From assembly GCA_011620695.1 (NCBI GenBank), contig WOYT01000086.1:1-40195 (forward strand): 40,195 nt of DNA, read 5' to 3'. Origin of the DNA: Proteiniphilum sp. GTDB taxonomy: Bacteria; Bacteroidota; Bacteroidia; Bacteroidales; Dysgonomonadaceae. Positions 8,100-16,112 of this stretch are shown here, piece by piece. A program made the position numbers and the translations under genes. Position 1 is the stretch's first letter. Every line of letters starts with the position of its first letter. The notes beneath the pieces are model-generated. The model saw only the letters and a list, made by a program, of their open reading frames with translations, made no database searches and was not told where the DNA came from.

Positions 8100-9905
8100 C
8101 TAACAGGCATACATCTGCTCAATGAGATCGTGATACCGTTCCAGGATCACCTTGCGTCGCAGTTTGAGGGTGTTGGTCAGCTCACCATGTTCCATGCTGA
8201 ATGGCTGAGGAAGCAGTGTGATCCGTTTGATCTTCTCATAGGAGGTGAACTGCGATTGCTGCAGCTCGATCTGTGCGAAGACAAAATCGATGATCTCCTT
8301 ATTGCGAACCAGCTCTTCTACCGATGAGAATGGGATCTGCCGTTCCATCGCGTAACTCTTCAGTGCTTCATAATTGGGCACCACCAGCGCGCTGACAAAT
8401 TTGCGCTCGTCGCCGATCACTGCCACCTGATCGATATACTTGTCCTCGCTGACCCGTGTTTCGATCATCTGCGGGGCGATGTATTTGCCGTTGGAGGTCT
8501 TGTAGAGATCCTTGATTCGCTCGGTGAGGATGATCTCGTTGTCATCGGTCAGCAGGCCTGCATCGCCCGTCCTGAAGAAACCATCCTCGGTGAAGACCTC
8601 CGCAGTGGCCTCCGGCTTGTTGTAGTAGCCCTTCATCACTGTCTCTCCCTTCACCAGTATCTCGCTCTGCTCACCGATCTTCACCTCAATGTCGGGCATC
8701 ACCTTCCCCACCGTGCCGATCCGGAATCCCTGTGCCGGGAAACAGCTCACCGTGGCGGTGGTCTCGGTGAGGCCGTAGCCATAGATCAGGTGCACATCGA
8801 TCGACTGCATGAAGCGGTTGATGTTGTCGGAGAGGGGGGCACCCGCCACCGGGAAGAAATTGCCGCGGTCGATGCCCACCACCCGCTTGATCAGGTAAAA
8901 GATGGTGTAGCGGTAGAAGAAGAATTTCAGTCGGTTGCCCAGTGGTGGTCGTTTTCCTTCGTTGCGATACGCCAGGTTGTGACGGTGTCCGGTGGCGACC
9001 GCATCGCGGAAGAGCCATTTCACAACCCCGGAAGCATTGTTGATGGTCTCCTGCACCCCGTCGTACACCTTCTCCCAGAAACGGGGAACATTGCTCATCA
9101 GGGTGGGTCGCACCACCCTCAGGTTCTTTTGTATTTCGTTGGGGTCGCGGTTGATGGCCACCGCTGTCCCCATGTGCAGGCAGTAGTAGGTCCAGGCTTT
9201 CTCAAAAATATGCGTGAGGGGCAGGAAGCACATCGAGAGATCTCTATCCGACATGCCGGTGATGCGCTGGTCATGGATCACCATCGCCTTGAGGTAGTTG
9301 GCATGTGTGAGCATCACCCCCTTGGGTTCACCCGTGGTGCCGGAGGTGTAGATGATTGTGGCCAGATCCTGCTCCCGGAGCTGCTTGAGTCGGGCGTTGA
9401 CCAGTGCAATGGTTTCAGAATTGTCGCCGGTAGCAATGAAATCATCGAAGTAAACCGAAGTGGTGTCATCTGCTTTCAGCACCACCTGACGATCGAAGAT
9501 GATCAGCTTCTCCAGCTGGCTGTTCTCCTGTTGCACCTTCCAGGCATTGTTGTATTGAAATTGCTCCCCCACAAACAGGATGCGGATAGCTGCATCCTGC
9601 GCAATATAACTCACCTGCGACGGGGAGGCGGTGGCATACATGGGTACCATCACCGCCCTGTTGGCATAAGCGGCGAAATCGGTGATCAGGTACTTCTCCA
9701 TGTTCTGAGAGTAGATGCCCAGGTTATCTCCCGGCTTGACTCCCATCTCTGCCATGGCCTGTGCCGTTTTCGTGATTTTTTCCGAAAAGGTCTTCCAGGA
9801 CATTTCCACCCATTTTCCATCGGGATCCTGATATTTCAACACCGTTTTGTGCCTGTATTTGAGGGCCTGCCGATGAACAATTTCCCCCAGATGATAATAT
9901 GCCAT
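8100..9905 (-). CDS. Long-chain acyl-CoA synthetase (AMP-forming)
   Basis: The enzyme activates long-chain fatty acids with ATP and CoA through an acyl-adenylate. The 601-residue protein belongs to the large FACS group (FadD15/COG1022 type). Motifs in order are [19 protein letters not shown] (P-loop-like AMP-binding motif, YTSGTTG at 186-192), [16 protein letters not shown] (adenine binding), and RTGDAGLL with the [18 protein letters not shown] hinge and lysine region. The start [13 protein letters not shown] is chosen because a longer frame would begin at a TTG that lies inside the promoter element. No fatty-acid transport or beta-oxidation genes are next to it, so whether it serves uptake or recycling is unknown. 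It stands alone after a divergent promoter region. Confidence 0.9.
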   Translation of the reverse strand: MAYYHLGEIVHRQALKYRHKTVLKYQDPDGKWVEMSWKTFSEKITKTAQAMAEMGVKPGDNLGIYSQNMEKYLITDFAAYANRAVMVPMYATASPSQVSYIAQDAAIRILFVGEQFQYNNAWKVQQENSQLEKLIIFDRQVVLKADDTTSVYFDDFIATGDNSETIALVNARLKQLREQDLATIIYTSGTTGEPKGVMLTHANYLKAMVIHDQRITGMSDRDLSMCFLPLTHIFEKAWTYYCLHMGTAVAINRDPNEIQKNLRVVRPTLMSNVPRFWEKVYDGVQETINNASGVVKWLFRDAVATGHRHNLAYRNEGKRPPLGNRLKFFFYRYTIFYLIKRVVGIDRGNFFPVAGAPLSDNINRFMQSIDVHLIYGYGLTETTATVSCFPAQGFRIGTVGKVMPDIEVKIGEQSEILVKGETVMKGYYNKPEATAEVFTEDGFFRTGDAGLLTDDNEIILTERIKDLYKTSNGKYIAPQMIETRVSEDKYIDQVAVIGDERKFVSALVVPNYEALKSYAMERQIPFSSVEELVRNKEIIDFVFAQIELQQSQFTSYEKIKRITLLPQPFSMEHGELTNTLKLRRKVILERYHDLIEQMYAC

Positions 9906-9926
9906 AGCCTCTTCTTTTGGTGTTCT

Positions 9927-9934
9927 CAAATATA
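9927..9934 (-). promoter_or_regulatory. -7 promoter element of the acyl-CoA synthetase gene
   Basis: On the minus strand TATATTTG matches TAnnTTTG. It ends 22 bases before the ATG at 9905. An in-frame TTG at 9929-9927 is part of this element and is therefore not a plausible start. Confidence 0.6.
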
Positions 9935-10049
9935 GACAATTTCTGCAGAATCAGGAGCAGAAATCACCTCTTTTTTTGATTATTTGCCGCATTCATCTCC
10001 ATATTTTTTTAAAACAATTTGCTTAACAATCTAAAAACAGGGATTTTAA

Positions 10050-10105
10050 TTAACGACACTTAACGTGATTTGACCGCCGGATATAAAACAATGCATCTAT
10101 CTTTG
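10050..10105 (+). promoter_or_regulatory. Promoter region of the DUF4294 gene with direct repeat
   Basis: The -7 element TATCTTTG is at 10098-10105 and a TTTG lies at 10069-10072 (25-base spacing, a little long). Just upstream, TTAACG occurs twice, at 10050-10055 and 10060-10065, exactly one helical turn apart. The -7 element ends only seven bases before the ATG at 10113, so the mRNA may have almost no leader. Confidence 0.5.
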
Positions 10106-10112
10106 CGATGAA

Positions 10113-10757
10113 ATGAAAGCCAGATATCACATACTCATTGGTCTGTTTGCGCTGCTGATACCCCTAAGTGGTATGAGCCAGGGTTATTATGCCGCCAATA
10201 TCAATCCGGAGGAGAGCGGTCCCGTATCCACCATCTTCCTGATGCCGAATGTTTACCCGGCGGTGATCATCGAAGGAGACACCGTGGCCTGTATGTGGCT
10301 GAGCGACTTTATCAAGTACTCCCCGATCCATTTCCGTAGCAACAAGGATCAGATCGCTTACAGCAAGCTGGTCCGTGACGTGAAGAAGACCCTCCCTTAC
10401 GCCAAGCAGATTGCCGGCATCATCACCGAGACGTATGAATACATGGAGACCCTCCCTGATGACAAAGCCCGGCAGAAGCACCTCAACCAGATGGAGAAAT
10501 ACCTGATGGATGAATATACGCCAAAGATGAAGAAACTGACCCGCTCGCAGGGGCAGCTGTTGATGAAGTTGGTGGACCGGGAAACCAACTCCTCCTCTTA
10601 TCACATCATCGACGCTTTCATGGGTAGCTTCAAGGCATGGACCTACAACGTATTTGCCGGTCTCTTCGGCAACAGCCTTAAGACCCGTTACAACCCCTAT
10701 GGAGAGGACCGCGTAACCGAACGGGTCTGCGTACTGGTGGAACAGGGCAGCATCTAA
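10113..10757 (+). CDS. DUF4294 domain protein, exported
   Basis: The 214-residue protein starts with a signal peptide (about residues 1-22, hydrophobic ILIGLFALLIPLSGMSQ, cut after SQG or nearby). A domain found almost only in Bacteroidetes follows, DUF4294. Seen features are VYPAVIIEGDTVACMWLSDF near residue 48, a charged helical middle (KKTLPYAKQIAGIITETYEY and on to KYLMDEYTPKMKKLTRSQG), and a C-terminal half with YHIIDAFMGSFKAWTYN and RYNPYGEDR. It contains no obvious catalytic motif and its function is unknown. The start is fixed by the promoter directly upstream. The next gene (ygiQ-like) has its own promoter, so the two are not clearly one operon. Confidence 0.8.
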   Translation: MKARYHILIGLFALLIPLSGMSQGYYAANINPEESGPVSTIFLMPNVYPAVIIEGDTVACMWLSDFIKYSPIHFRSNKDQIAYSKLVRDVKKTLPYAKQIAGIITETYEYMETLPDDKARQKHLNQMEKYLMDEYTPKMKKLTRSQGQLLMKLVDRETNSSSYHIIDAFMGSFKAWTYNVFAGLFGNSLKTRYNPYGEDRVTERVCVLVEQGSI

Positions 10758-10845
10758 GCAACATCCCTCTCCTTCACTTATGCCACCGCTCTCTCCGCTT
10801 TTCTGAAAATCAGCTCTCTTAAGCGCAAATGCTGCATAAATTGCC

Positions 10846-10853
10846 TATCTTTG
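10846..10853 (+). promoter_or_regulatory. -7 promoter element of the ygiQ-like gene
   Basis: TATCTTTG is a perfect match to TAnnTTTG. It contains the in-frame TTG at 10851 that would otherwise extend the protein by 15 residues, and so supports the ATG at 10896 as start. Confidence 0.65.
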
Positions 10854-10895
10854 CAGCGATTTATCTTCAGGTGTAAGAGAAGCATACCATCACAA

Positions 10896-12734
10896 ATGAA
10901 AGAGGAGAGAGAACTGCAGCTGACCGACTGGCTGCCCACCACGAAAAAGGAGATGACCCTGCGAGGGTGGGAGGAGGCCGACGTGATCCTCTTCTCAGGG
11001 GATGCCTATGTGGATCACCCCTCTTTCGGCACAGCCGTGATCGGACGGCTGCTGGAGAGCAAAGGGCTGCGGGTGGCCATCGTGCCACAACCCAACTGGC
11101 GCGATGACCTGCGCGATTTCAAAAAGCTGGGCAGACCACGTCTTTTCTTCGCCGTGACGGCCGGCGTGATGGACTCGATGATCAACCACTACACCGCCAA
11201 CAAACGACTCCGTTCCAACGACGCCTACACCCCCGACGGCCGCTCCGACATGCGGCCGGACCGCGCGGTGACGGTTTACAGCCGCATCCTGAAGCAACTG
11301 TTTCCGGATGTTCCCCTGGTGCTGGGAGGCGTGGAGGCATCCCTGAGACGGGTGACCCACTACGACTACTGGGATGATATGCTGCACAAATCGATCCTGG
11401 CCGACACCGGTGCGGAGATCCTGATCTACGGGATGGGGGAGCAGCCGTTGACACAACTGGTTGAGGAGCTGAAAAAAGGAAAGAAGATCGATGAAATCGA
11501 CTACATCCCGCAGACCGCTTTTCTTCGTCATCATGATGCGCTTCCCCCTAACCCTTTCGGGGAGGAGATCATCCTCTACTCCCACGAGGAATGTCTCGTT
11601 GACAAACGAAAACAGGCCCGTAACTTCAAAATAGTGGAGGAACAGTCGAACCGGCTCCATGCCGCCCGTATCCTGCAGCAAATTGACAACAACACCCTTG
11701 TGGTGAACCCTCCCTTTTCGCCGATGAGTGAGCCGGAGATCGACGCCTCCTACGATCTTCCCTATACCCGTCTGCCCCACCCCAGGTATCGGGAAAAACT
11801 GATCCCGGCCTACGAGATGATCAAATTCTCGGTGACCCTGCACCGCGGCTGCTTCGGGGGGTGTGCTTTCTGCACCATCTCCGCACATCAGGGCAAGTTC
11901 ATCGCCTCCCGATCGAAAAGATCCATTCTGGAAGAGGTGCAAAAGATTACCCGGATGCCCGGATTCAAAGGTTATATCAGTGACCTGGGAGGCCCCTCGG
12001 CAAACATGTATCGCATGCAGGGAAAAGATATCACCATCTGCGAGAGATGTAAACGCCCCTCCTGCATCTTCCCGGAAACATGCATCAATCTGGACACCAA
12101 CCACTCCCCGCTGATCGATATCTATCGCTCTGTGGATGCCCTCCCGGGAGTCAGGAAATCATTTATCGGCAGTGGCATCCGCTATGACATGCTGCTCCGG
12201 GACACTCACGACGAGGCAGCCAATGCATCCAGGAAGAGTTACCTGCAGGAGGTGATCACCCGGCATGTCTCCGGGCGACTGAAAGTGGCACCGGAGCACA
12301 CCTCTGAGAAAACACTTTCGCTTATGCGGAAGCCCTCATTCGATCTTTTCTACAGCTTCAAGGAGATCTTTGATGAGCTGAACCGCAAAGAGGGTCTCAA
12401 CCAGCAGCTGATTCCCTATTTCATCTCTTCCCACCCGGGATGCAGCGAAGAGGATATGGCCGAGCTGGCAGCGATTACCAAAAAACTCCATCTCAAGCTT
12501 GAACAGGTGCAGGATTTCACCCCCTCACCCATGACCCTGGCCACCGAGATCTACTACACCGGCTATCACCCCTATACCCTTAAGCCAGTCTATACTGCCA
12601 GAACAATGGAAGAGAAAAATGCACAACGACAATTCTTTTTCTGGCACGACCACCGCAACCGGCAACAGATCATCCGTGCCCTGAAAAAAATGAACCGCCA
12701 GGACCTGATCCACAAGCTCTACCCAAAAGGGTAA
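10896..12734 (+). CDS. ygiQ: YgiQ family radical SAM protein
   Basis: The 612-residue protein is a member of the YgiQ/UPF0313 radical SAM family. The N-terminal domain (about residues 1-290) has the family's DVILFSGDAYVDHPSFG and LVLGGVEASLRRVTHYDYW signatures. The radical SAM cluster is CFGGCAFC, with cysteines 319, 323 and 326 in CxxxCxxC spacing. It is followed by a second cysteine group (CERCKRPSCIFPETC) conserved in the family, then by a C-terminal domain with EQVQDFTPSPMT and YTGYHPYT. The substrate and reaction are not established. It has its own promoter and no pathway neighbours that would suggest a substrate. The length is typical. Confidence 0.9.
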   Translation: MKEERELQLTDWLPTTKKEMTLRGWEEADVILFSGDAYVDHPSFGTAVIGRLLESKGLRVAIVPQPNWRDDLRDFKKLGRPRLFFAVTAGVMDSMINHYTANKRLRSNDAYTPDGRSDMRPDRAVTVYSRILKQLFPDVPLVLGGVEASLRRVTHYDYWDDMLHKSILADTGAEILIYGMGEQPLTQLVEELKKGKKIDEIDYIPQTAFLRHHDALPPNPFGEEIILYSHEECLVDKRKQARNFKIVEEQSNRLHAARILQQIDNNTLVVNPPFSPMSEPEIDASYDLPYTRLPHPRYREKLIPAYEMIKFSVTLHRGCFGGCAFCTISAHQGKFIASRSKRSILEEVQKITRMPGFKGYISDLGGPSANMYRMQGKDITICERCKRPSCIFPETCINLDTNHSPLIDIYRSVDALPGVRKSFIGSGIRYDMLLRDTHDEAANASRKSYLQEVITRHVSGRLKVAPEHTSEKTLSLMRKPSFDLFYSFKEIFDELNRKEGLNQQLIPYFISSHPGCSEEDMAELAAITKKLHLKLEQVQDFTPSPMTLATEIYYTGYHPYTLKPVYTARTMEEKNAQRQFFFWHDHRNRQQIIRALKKMNRQDLIHKLYPKG

Positions 12735-12778
12735 TGCACCTCCGTGTGGTGATGAGGAGCGAAAGAGGATCAAAGCCC

Positions 12779-12815
12779 AACATTATTAATGTTTGTTAAT
12801 TACTCCTTTTTTTTT
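12779..12815 (+). terminator. Weak possible terminator after ygiQ
   Basis: AACAT-tatta-ATGTT forms a five base pair AT-rich hairpin at 12779-12793. A run of nine T follows at 12807-12815, after a 13-base gap. The stem is weak and the T run is far from it, so this is only a suggestion. Confidence 0.25.
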
Positions 12816-12880
12816 ACCGCCGATGCAGCGTTTTGTACCCTCTTTGCATCTATCAGATAGTAAACATCAAGTGATCGTAT

Positions 12881-13615
12881 ATGAAGAGAAGGGTTTTGAC
12901 ATTTGTTTTGGTGTCGGCAGGAATCATCCTGGGTATGGTTTCATGCGACGATCATTCACACTCACTTGGAAGCTTCGGCATCGACATTGCTACCGTGATA
13001 CCCGAAGGAGAAAATGCCTATTCACTGCAACTCGACAATGGCAAAAGGTTATGGCCTGCCGCCAGTGCGATACGCTACTACCCCACATCCAACCAGAGGG
13101 TCTTTCTTAACTACACCATTCTCTCGGATGCCAGGGATGGCTATGATCATTACATCAAGGTGAACGATATCTGGAATATCCTCACAAAGGATATCATTAT
13201 ACTGAATGCTGAAAATGCCGACAGTATCGGCAACGACCCGGTAAAAGCAAACGCTGTTTGGGTGGGAGGTGATTTTCTCAACGTATCATTCATGTTCAAC
13301 TATGGCGGGGTGAAGCCACATGCCATCAACCTGGTAAAAAACACCCTCGCAACAGAATCATCGGAAGATGCCATCGATCTGGAATTTCGTCACAACTCCT
13401 ACCAGAGCGACCAGACAGCGCTCTACGAAGGATTTGTCTGTTTCAACCTGAAACCTCTGCGAAGCAGTGCAACCGATTCGGTTAAGCTCTCCGTCAAGGT
13501 AAAGGACTGGAAAGGGGAGATCACATATGATCTGGTGTACAGATATGACCAGGCATCGATCAACATGCGTACCGAGATGCCGATACCGGTGATCTCATCA
13601 AATGAATACTATTAA
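12881..13615 (+). CDS. NigD-like lipoprotein
   Basis: The 244-residue protein begins with a lipoprotein signal peptide: charged MKRR, a hydrophobic stretch and the lipobox GMVSC with cysteine 22. Acidic residues directly after the cysteine (DDH) resemble the short acidic signal reported for surface lipoproteins in Bacteroidetes, so surface exposure is possible. The rest resembles the NigD-like family, with FGIDIATVIPEGENAYSLQL and DNGKRLWPAASAIRYYPTSN near the start. NigD takes its name from a gene in a Bacteroides bacteriocin-immunity cluster, but most homologues have no known function and there is no bacteriocin gene here. It ends at a strong hairpin terminator. Its promoter is not clear. 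Confidence 0.8.
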   Translation: MKRRVLTFVLVSAGIILGMVSCDDHSHSLGSFGIDIATVIPEGENAYSLQLDNGKRLWPAASAIRYYPTSNQRVFLNYTILSDARDGYDHYIKVNDIWNILTKDIIILNAENADSIGNDPVKANAVWVGGDFLNVSFMFNYGGVKPHAINLVKNTLATESSEDAIDLEFRHNSYQSDQTALYEGFVCFNLKPLRSSATDSVKLSVKVKDWKGEITYDLVYRYDQASINMRTEMPIPVISSNEYY

Positions 13616-13678
13616 AATGAACTCAAAAACCACTAAACCAATAGTTCTATTTCTTATATGACTTTTTGATTTTCCAAA

Positions 13679-13718
13679 AGCTGGCCGGACACTGTGAAGC
13701 GTCCGGTCGGCTGCTTTT
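13679..13718 (+). terminator. Strong hairpin terminator between convergent genes
   Basis: A 12 base pair stem with two G-T wobbles (13679-13690 with 13701-13712) closes a 10-base loop. Its core is CCGGAC/GTCCGG. TTTTT follows at 13714-13718. On the other strand the hairpin is followed by CTTTTGG and AT-rich sequence, so it may also end the convergent pyrE-SRPBCC transcript. Confidence 0.75.
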
Positions 13719-13766
13719 TAGCTGGGCATTGCCTCTTCTCTCTCAACAGAAACATGCTGCTCATGG

Positions 13767-14186
13767 TTATAACCGGTCGTAAGGGAGACGCGTCAATGCC
13801 TCTGACATCTTCTCCAGCATCTCTCTCATTGGTTTCTCCACCATTCCGCGGATTAAGGCGTTCAGTTCTGCACGCAGTGTCAGGCGCAGCCGGGTATCCT
13901 TCTCCCCATTTGCTACCAGCTGTATCCAGAGGAAGACATCAAAGGGCAGTTTTTCCGACTGCAGCTTCACCAGCTTGTTCGGCTCCCGTTCAATCACCAG
14001 GAATCGCACCGCACCAATCGGGTCCACCCGAAATGAAATGCTATCTTCATCAAAGATCAGATCACGGATCTGATCTTCCGGCAGTTCACCTTTCACTTTC
14101 TGCAGGTTCCGGGGATCCGAGAGCACACGGTAAACATCCGCGTCACTGTGCAGAATGGTTTTAACCTCGCTTACAAATTCAGTCAT
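13767..14186 (-). CDS. SRPBCC family protein
   Basis: The 139-residue protein looks like a START/Bet v 1-type (SRPBCC) lipid- or ligand-binding fold. It begins MTEFVSEVKTILHSDADVYR with VLSDPRNL, the usual first strand and helix. Alternating beta strands follow (FRVDPIGAVRFLVIEREPNK, LPFDVFLWIQLV), and a long C-terminal helix (LNALIRGMVEKPMREMLEKM) ends it. The ligand is unknown. Its ATG overlaps the pyrE stop by four bases, so it is translated together with pyrE. Such a coupling to pyrimidine synthesis is not explained by the family, and it could be simple genome packing. The downstream hairpin at 13679-13712 may end the transcript. Confidence 0.75.
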   Translation of the reverse strand: MTEFVSEVKTILHSDADVYRVLSDPRNLQKVKGELPEDQIRDLIFDEDSISFRVDPIGAVRFLVIEREPNKLVKLQSEKLPFDVFLWIQLVANGEKDTRLRLTLRAELNALIRGMVEKPMREMLEKMSEALTRLPYDRL

Positions 14187-14836
14187 CGCTTGCTTTTTTG
14201 GATTGTGAGACCCCAGTTTTCAGGATCTTTGCGCCAATCCTGCAGCGTTTTAAGCTCCGACTCATCAATATAATCGGTTGCCAGTGCCTCATCGAGGATG
14301 ACATCATAGTTGCACAACGTGGTCAACTCCACCCTGGCATCTTTCATGCTTTGCAATGCCTGGTGAAATCCATAGGTGAAGATGGCAACCATACCCAGCA
14401 CATCCGATCCGTCACGACGGATTGCCTCCACCGCCTTAAGGCTACTGCCACCGGTGGAGACCAGGTCTTCGATGACCACCACTTTCTGTCTGGGTTTCAA
14501 ATCACCCTCAATCAGGTTTTCCAACCCATGATCCTTTGGCGTGGAACGGATATAGACAAACGGGAGTCCAAGCAGATCGGCTACCAGTGCACCGGGAGCG
14601 ATGGCGCCGGTGGCAACTCCCGCAATGGCATCCACCTGAGGATATTTCTCCAGGATCAGTCGTGCGAACTCCACCTTGATGAAGTTGCGCATGGCAGGAT
14701 AGGACATCAGCTTCCGGTTGTCGCAGTATATGGGTGATTTCCAGCCCGAGGCCCAGGTGAATGGATTGGAGGGCTGTAACTTGATTGCCTTTATTTGCAG
14801 CAGTTTCTCAGCGGTCAGTTTTTGTACGTCTTGCAT
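14183..14836 (-). CDS. pyrE: Orotate phosphoribosyltransferase
   Basis: PyrE joins orotate and PRPP to make orotidine 5'-monophosphate in pyrimidine synthesis. The 217-residue protein shows the family's N-terminal FTWASGWKSPIYCDNR segment. YIRSTPKDHG (around residue 101) forms the catalytic flexible loop, and the PRPP-binding signature VVVIEDLVSTGGS is at 119-131. GVATGAIAPGALVADLL is also typical. It has its own -7 promoter element 28 bases upstream and is followed by the overlapping SRPBCC gene. No other pyrimidine genes are nearby. The start is the only good ATG downstream of the promoter. Confidence 0.95.
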   Translation of the reverse strand: MQDVQKLTAEKLLQIKAIKLQPSNPFTWASGWKSPIYCDNRKLMSYPAMRNFIKVEFARLILEKYPQVDAIAGVATGAIAPGALVADLLGLPFVYIRSTPKDHGLENLIEGDLKPRQKVVVIEDLVSTGGSSLKAVEAIRRDGSDVLGMVAIFTYGFHQALQSMKDARVELTTLCNYDVILDEALATDYIDESELKTLQDWRKDPENWGLTIQKSKR

Positions 14837-14864
14837 AATGTTGCAGGTTTATTGAGATGAATCA

Positions 14865-14872
14865 CAAAAGTA
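14865..14872 (-). promoter_or_regulatory. -7 promoter element of pyrE
   Basis: On the minus strand TACTTTTG matches TAnnTTTG and lies 28 bases before the pyrE start. The -33 region shows no clear TTTG. Confidence 0.6.
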
Positions 14873-14921
14873 CGTCTTTTCATCCGTAAGTGCGATTCAT
14901 TTGCGTAAAAAAAATATCGGA

Positions 14922-15617
14922 TCAGTAAACCTCCCCCAGGGTCGCGATACTGATCTTCACCCCCCGACAGCGGGTCAGTGCAATCCCGCAGGCCTCCAGG
15001 GTGGAACCGGTAGTGATCACGTCATCCACCAGCAGCAGATGTTTATCCTGAAACATCTCCGGGTGTACGACCCGGAAGATATCACGCACATTCTCCCATC
15101 GCTGGGTACGGGTACGACGTGTCTGTGTGGGGTTATAAACCACGCGGATCAGATTCCCCACCGAGAGAGGGAGTGACGTTGCCTGTGCGAGTCCCTCGGC
15201 AATCAGTTGTGACTGGTTGTATCCCCGCTCTCTCTCCTTACGGGGATGTAGCGGCACCGGCACGATCAGCTCTATGGGCGCGAGGAAGTCGCTCCCCCGG
15301 AGATCCTCACCGAACAAGCGCCCCAGCAGGAGCCCTATCTCCTGCCGCTGGTGATACTTGAGCTGGTGGATCAGCGGCGGCAACAGTCCACCCTTGGCAT
15401 AGACACAGAAAGTTGCGATCCGCTCAAAAGGGATGCGACCAGCCATCAGTTTCTCCGCTGCATGCTCTTTCTCACGAAAGTTATTGGTGCGGGGCAGTTT
15501 ATACATGCAGCGAAGACAGATGGCATCCTCAGAGGAGAGCAGCTCCTCACCGCACACTGCACACACTTTCGGGAAAAAGAGCGTGGAGAACTCGCTTAAC
15601 AGGTCATTGCGGGTCAT
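14922..15617 (-). CDS. comF: ComF family phosphoribosyltransferase-like protein
   Basis: The 231-residue protein has the ComF layout. An N-terminal four-cysteine zinc finger (C19, C22, C34, C37: CAVCGEE and then CLRCMY) is followed by a phosphoribosyltransferase fold with VPVPLHPRKERERGYNQS and the PRPP loop LLLVDDVITTGST near residues 195-206. In naturally competent bacteria ComF/GntX proteins help take up or use DNA; elsewhere the role is unclear. I choose the ATG at 15617 (MTRNDLLSEF), which overlaps the end of recX by 14 bases; a longer frame would lie deep inside recX and lacks family similarity. It is the last gene of prmC-recX-comF. Confidence 0.88.
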   Translation of the reverse strand: MTRNDLLSEFSTLFFPKVCAVCGEELLSSEDAICLRCMYKLPRTNNFREKEHAAEKLMAGRIPFERIATFCVYAKGGLLPPLIHQLKYHQRQEIGLLLGRLFGEDLRGSDFLAPIELIVPVPLHPRKERERGYNQSQLIAEGLAQATSLPLSVGNLIRVVYNPTQTRRTRTQRWENVRDIFRVVHPEMFQDKHLLLVDDVITTGSTLEACGIALTRCRGVKISIATLGEVY

Positions 15618-16104
15618 CGGGGTAAGATTCGATATCCATCTTTTCCAGACAACGGATGATCTCCTCCATGGGGAATCCTCTCCCCAGGGCATATCGGATC
15701 AGCTTCCCGTTTCGTTCATAGTCAGAACGCCCCGTAATACTCCTCCTTTTTTTTTCGAGCAGCGTCTGCAACGATTCATTTAACTGGCTTTCGGAGAATT
15801 GCGCGAAAGCATCGCTGATCACTGCAGGAGGGATCCTCTTCATGGCGAGATGCAGCTCAATCTTCCGCCTTCCCCACTTGTTGAATTGCAGCTTGTCACG
15901 AATATAGCTCTCGGCAAAGCGTCTTTCGTCGATGTAGCGCTCGTTGATCAACCGGGAAATGAGCGCTTCAATGAGATCGGCGGGGAGCTGCAGCCGTTGC
16001 AGCTTCTGCCGGATCTCGAACGGGGCATACTCTTTCCTGGCGCAGATGCGCGTCATACGGGCATATGCCTGCTCCGGGGTGACTGTTTTCTTCTCTCTTT
16101 CCAT
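15604..16104 (-). CDS. recX: Regulatory protein RecX
   Basis: RecX binds RecA and limits RecA filament growth. This 166-residue copy shows the repeated three-helix modules of the family: YARMTRICARKEYAPFEIRQ, LIEALISRLINERYIDERRF and IRDKLQFNKWGRRKIELHL. The last segment carries the conserved KWG motif. A third repeat with DYERNGKLIRYALGRGFPM follows. recA is not in the window. It starts eight bases after prmC and overlaps comF by 14 bases, so the three genes are one operon. The length is normal. Confidence 0.9.
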   Translation of the reverse strand: MEREKKTVTPEQAYARMTRICARKEYAPFEIRQKLQRLQLPADLIEALISRLINERYIDERRFAESYIRDKLQFNKWGRRKIELHLAMKRIPPAVISDAFAQFSESQLNESLQTLLEKKRRSITGRSDYERNGKLIRYALGRGFPMEEIIRCLEKMDIESYPDDPQ

Positions 16105-16112
16105 CGCTACTC

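Noticed and set aside
8790-9935. A 381-codon open frame on the plus strand opposite the acyl-CoA synthetase gene
   Set aside because: It is fully antisense to a gene with clear motifs, is His/Val-rich without any family likeness, and is explained by the codon use of the real gene.
10995-12104. A 369-codon open frame on the minus strand opposite the ygiQ-like gene
   Set aside because: Antisense shadow of a strong radical SAM gene; no recognisable domain.
12834-12846. Possible -7 element before the NigD-like gene (CCTCTTTG)
   Set aside because: The TA of the consensus is missing and no -33 element is at the right distance.
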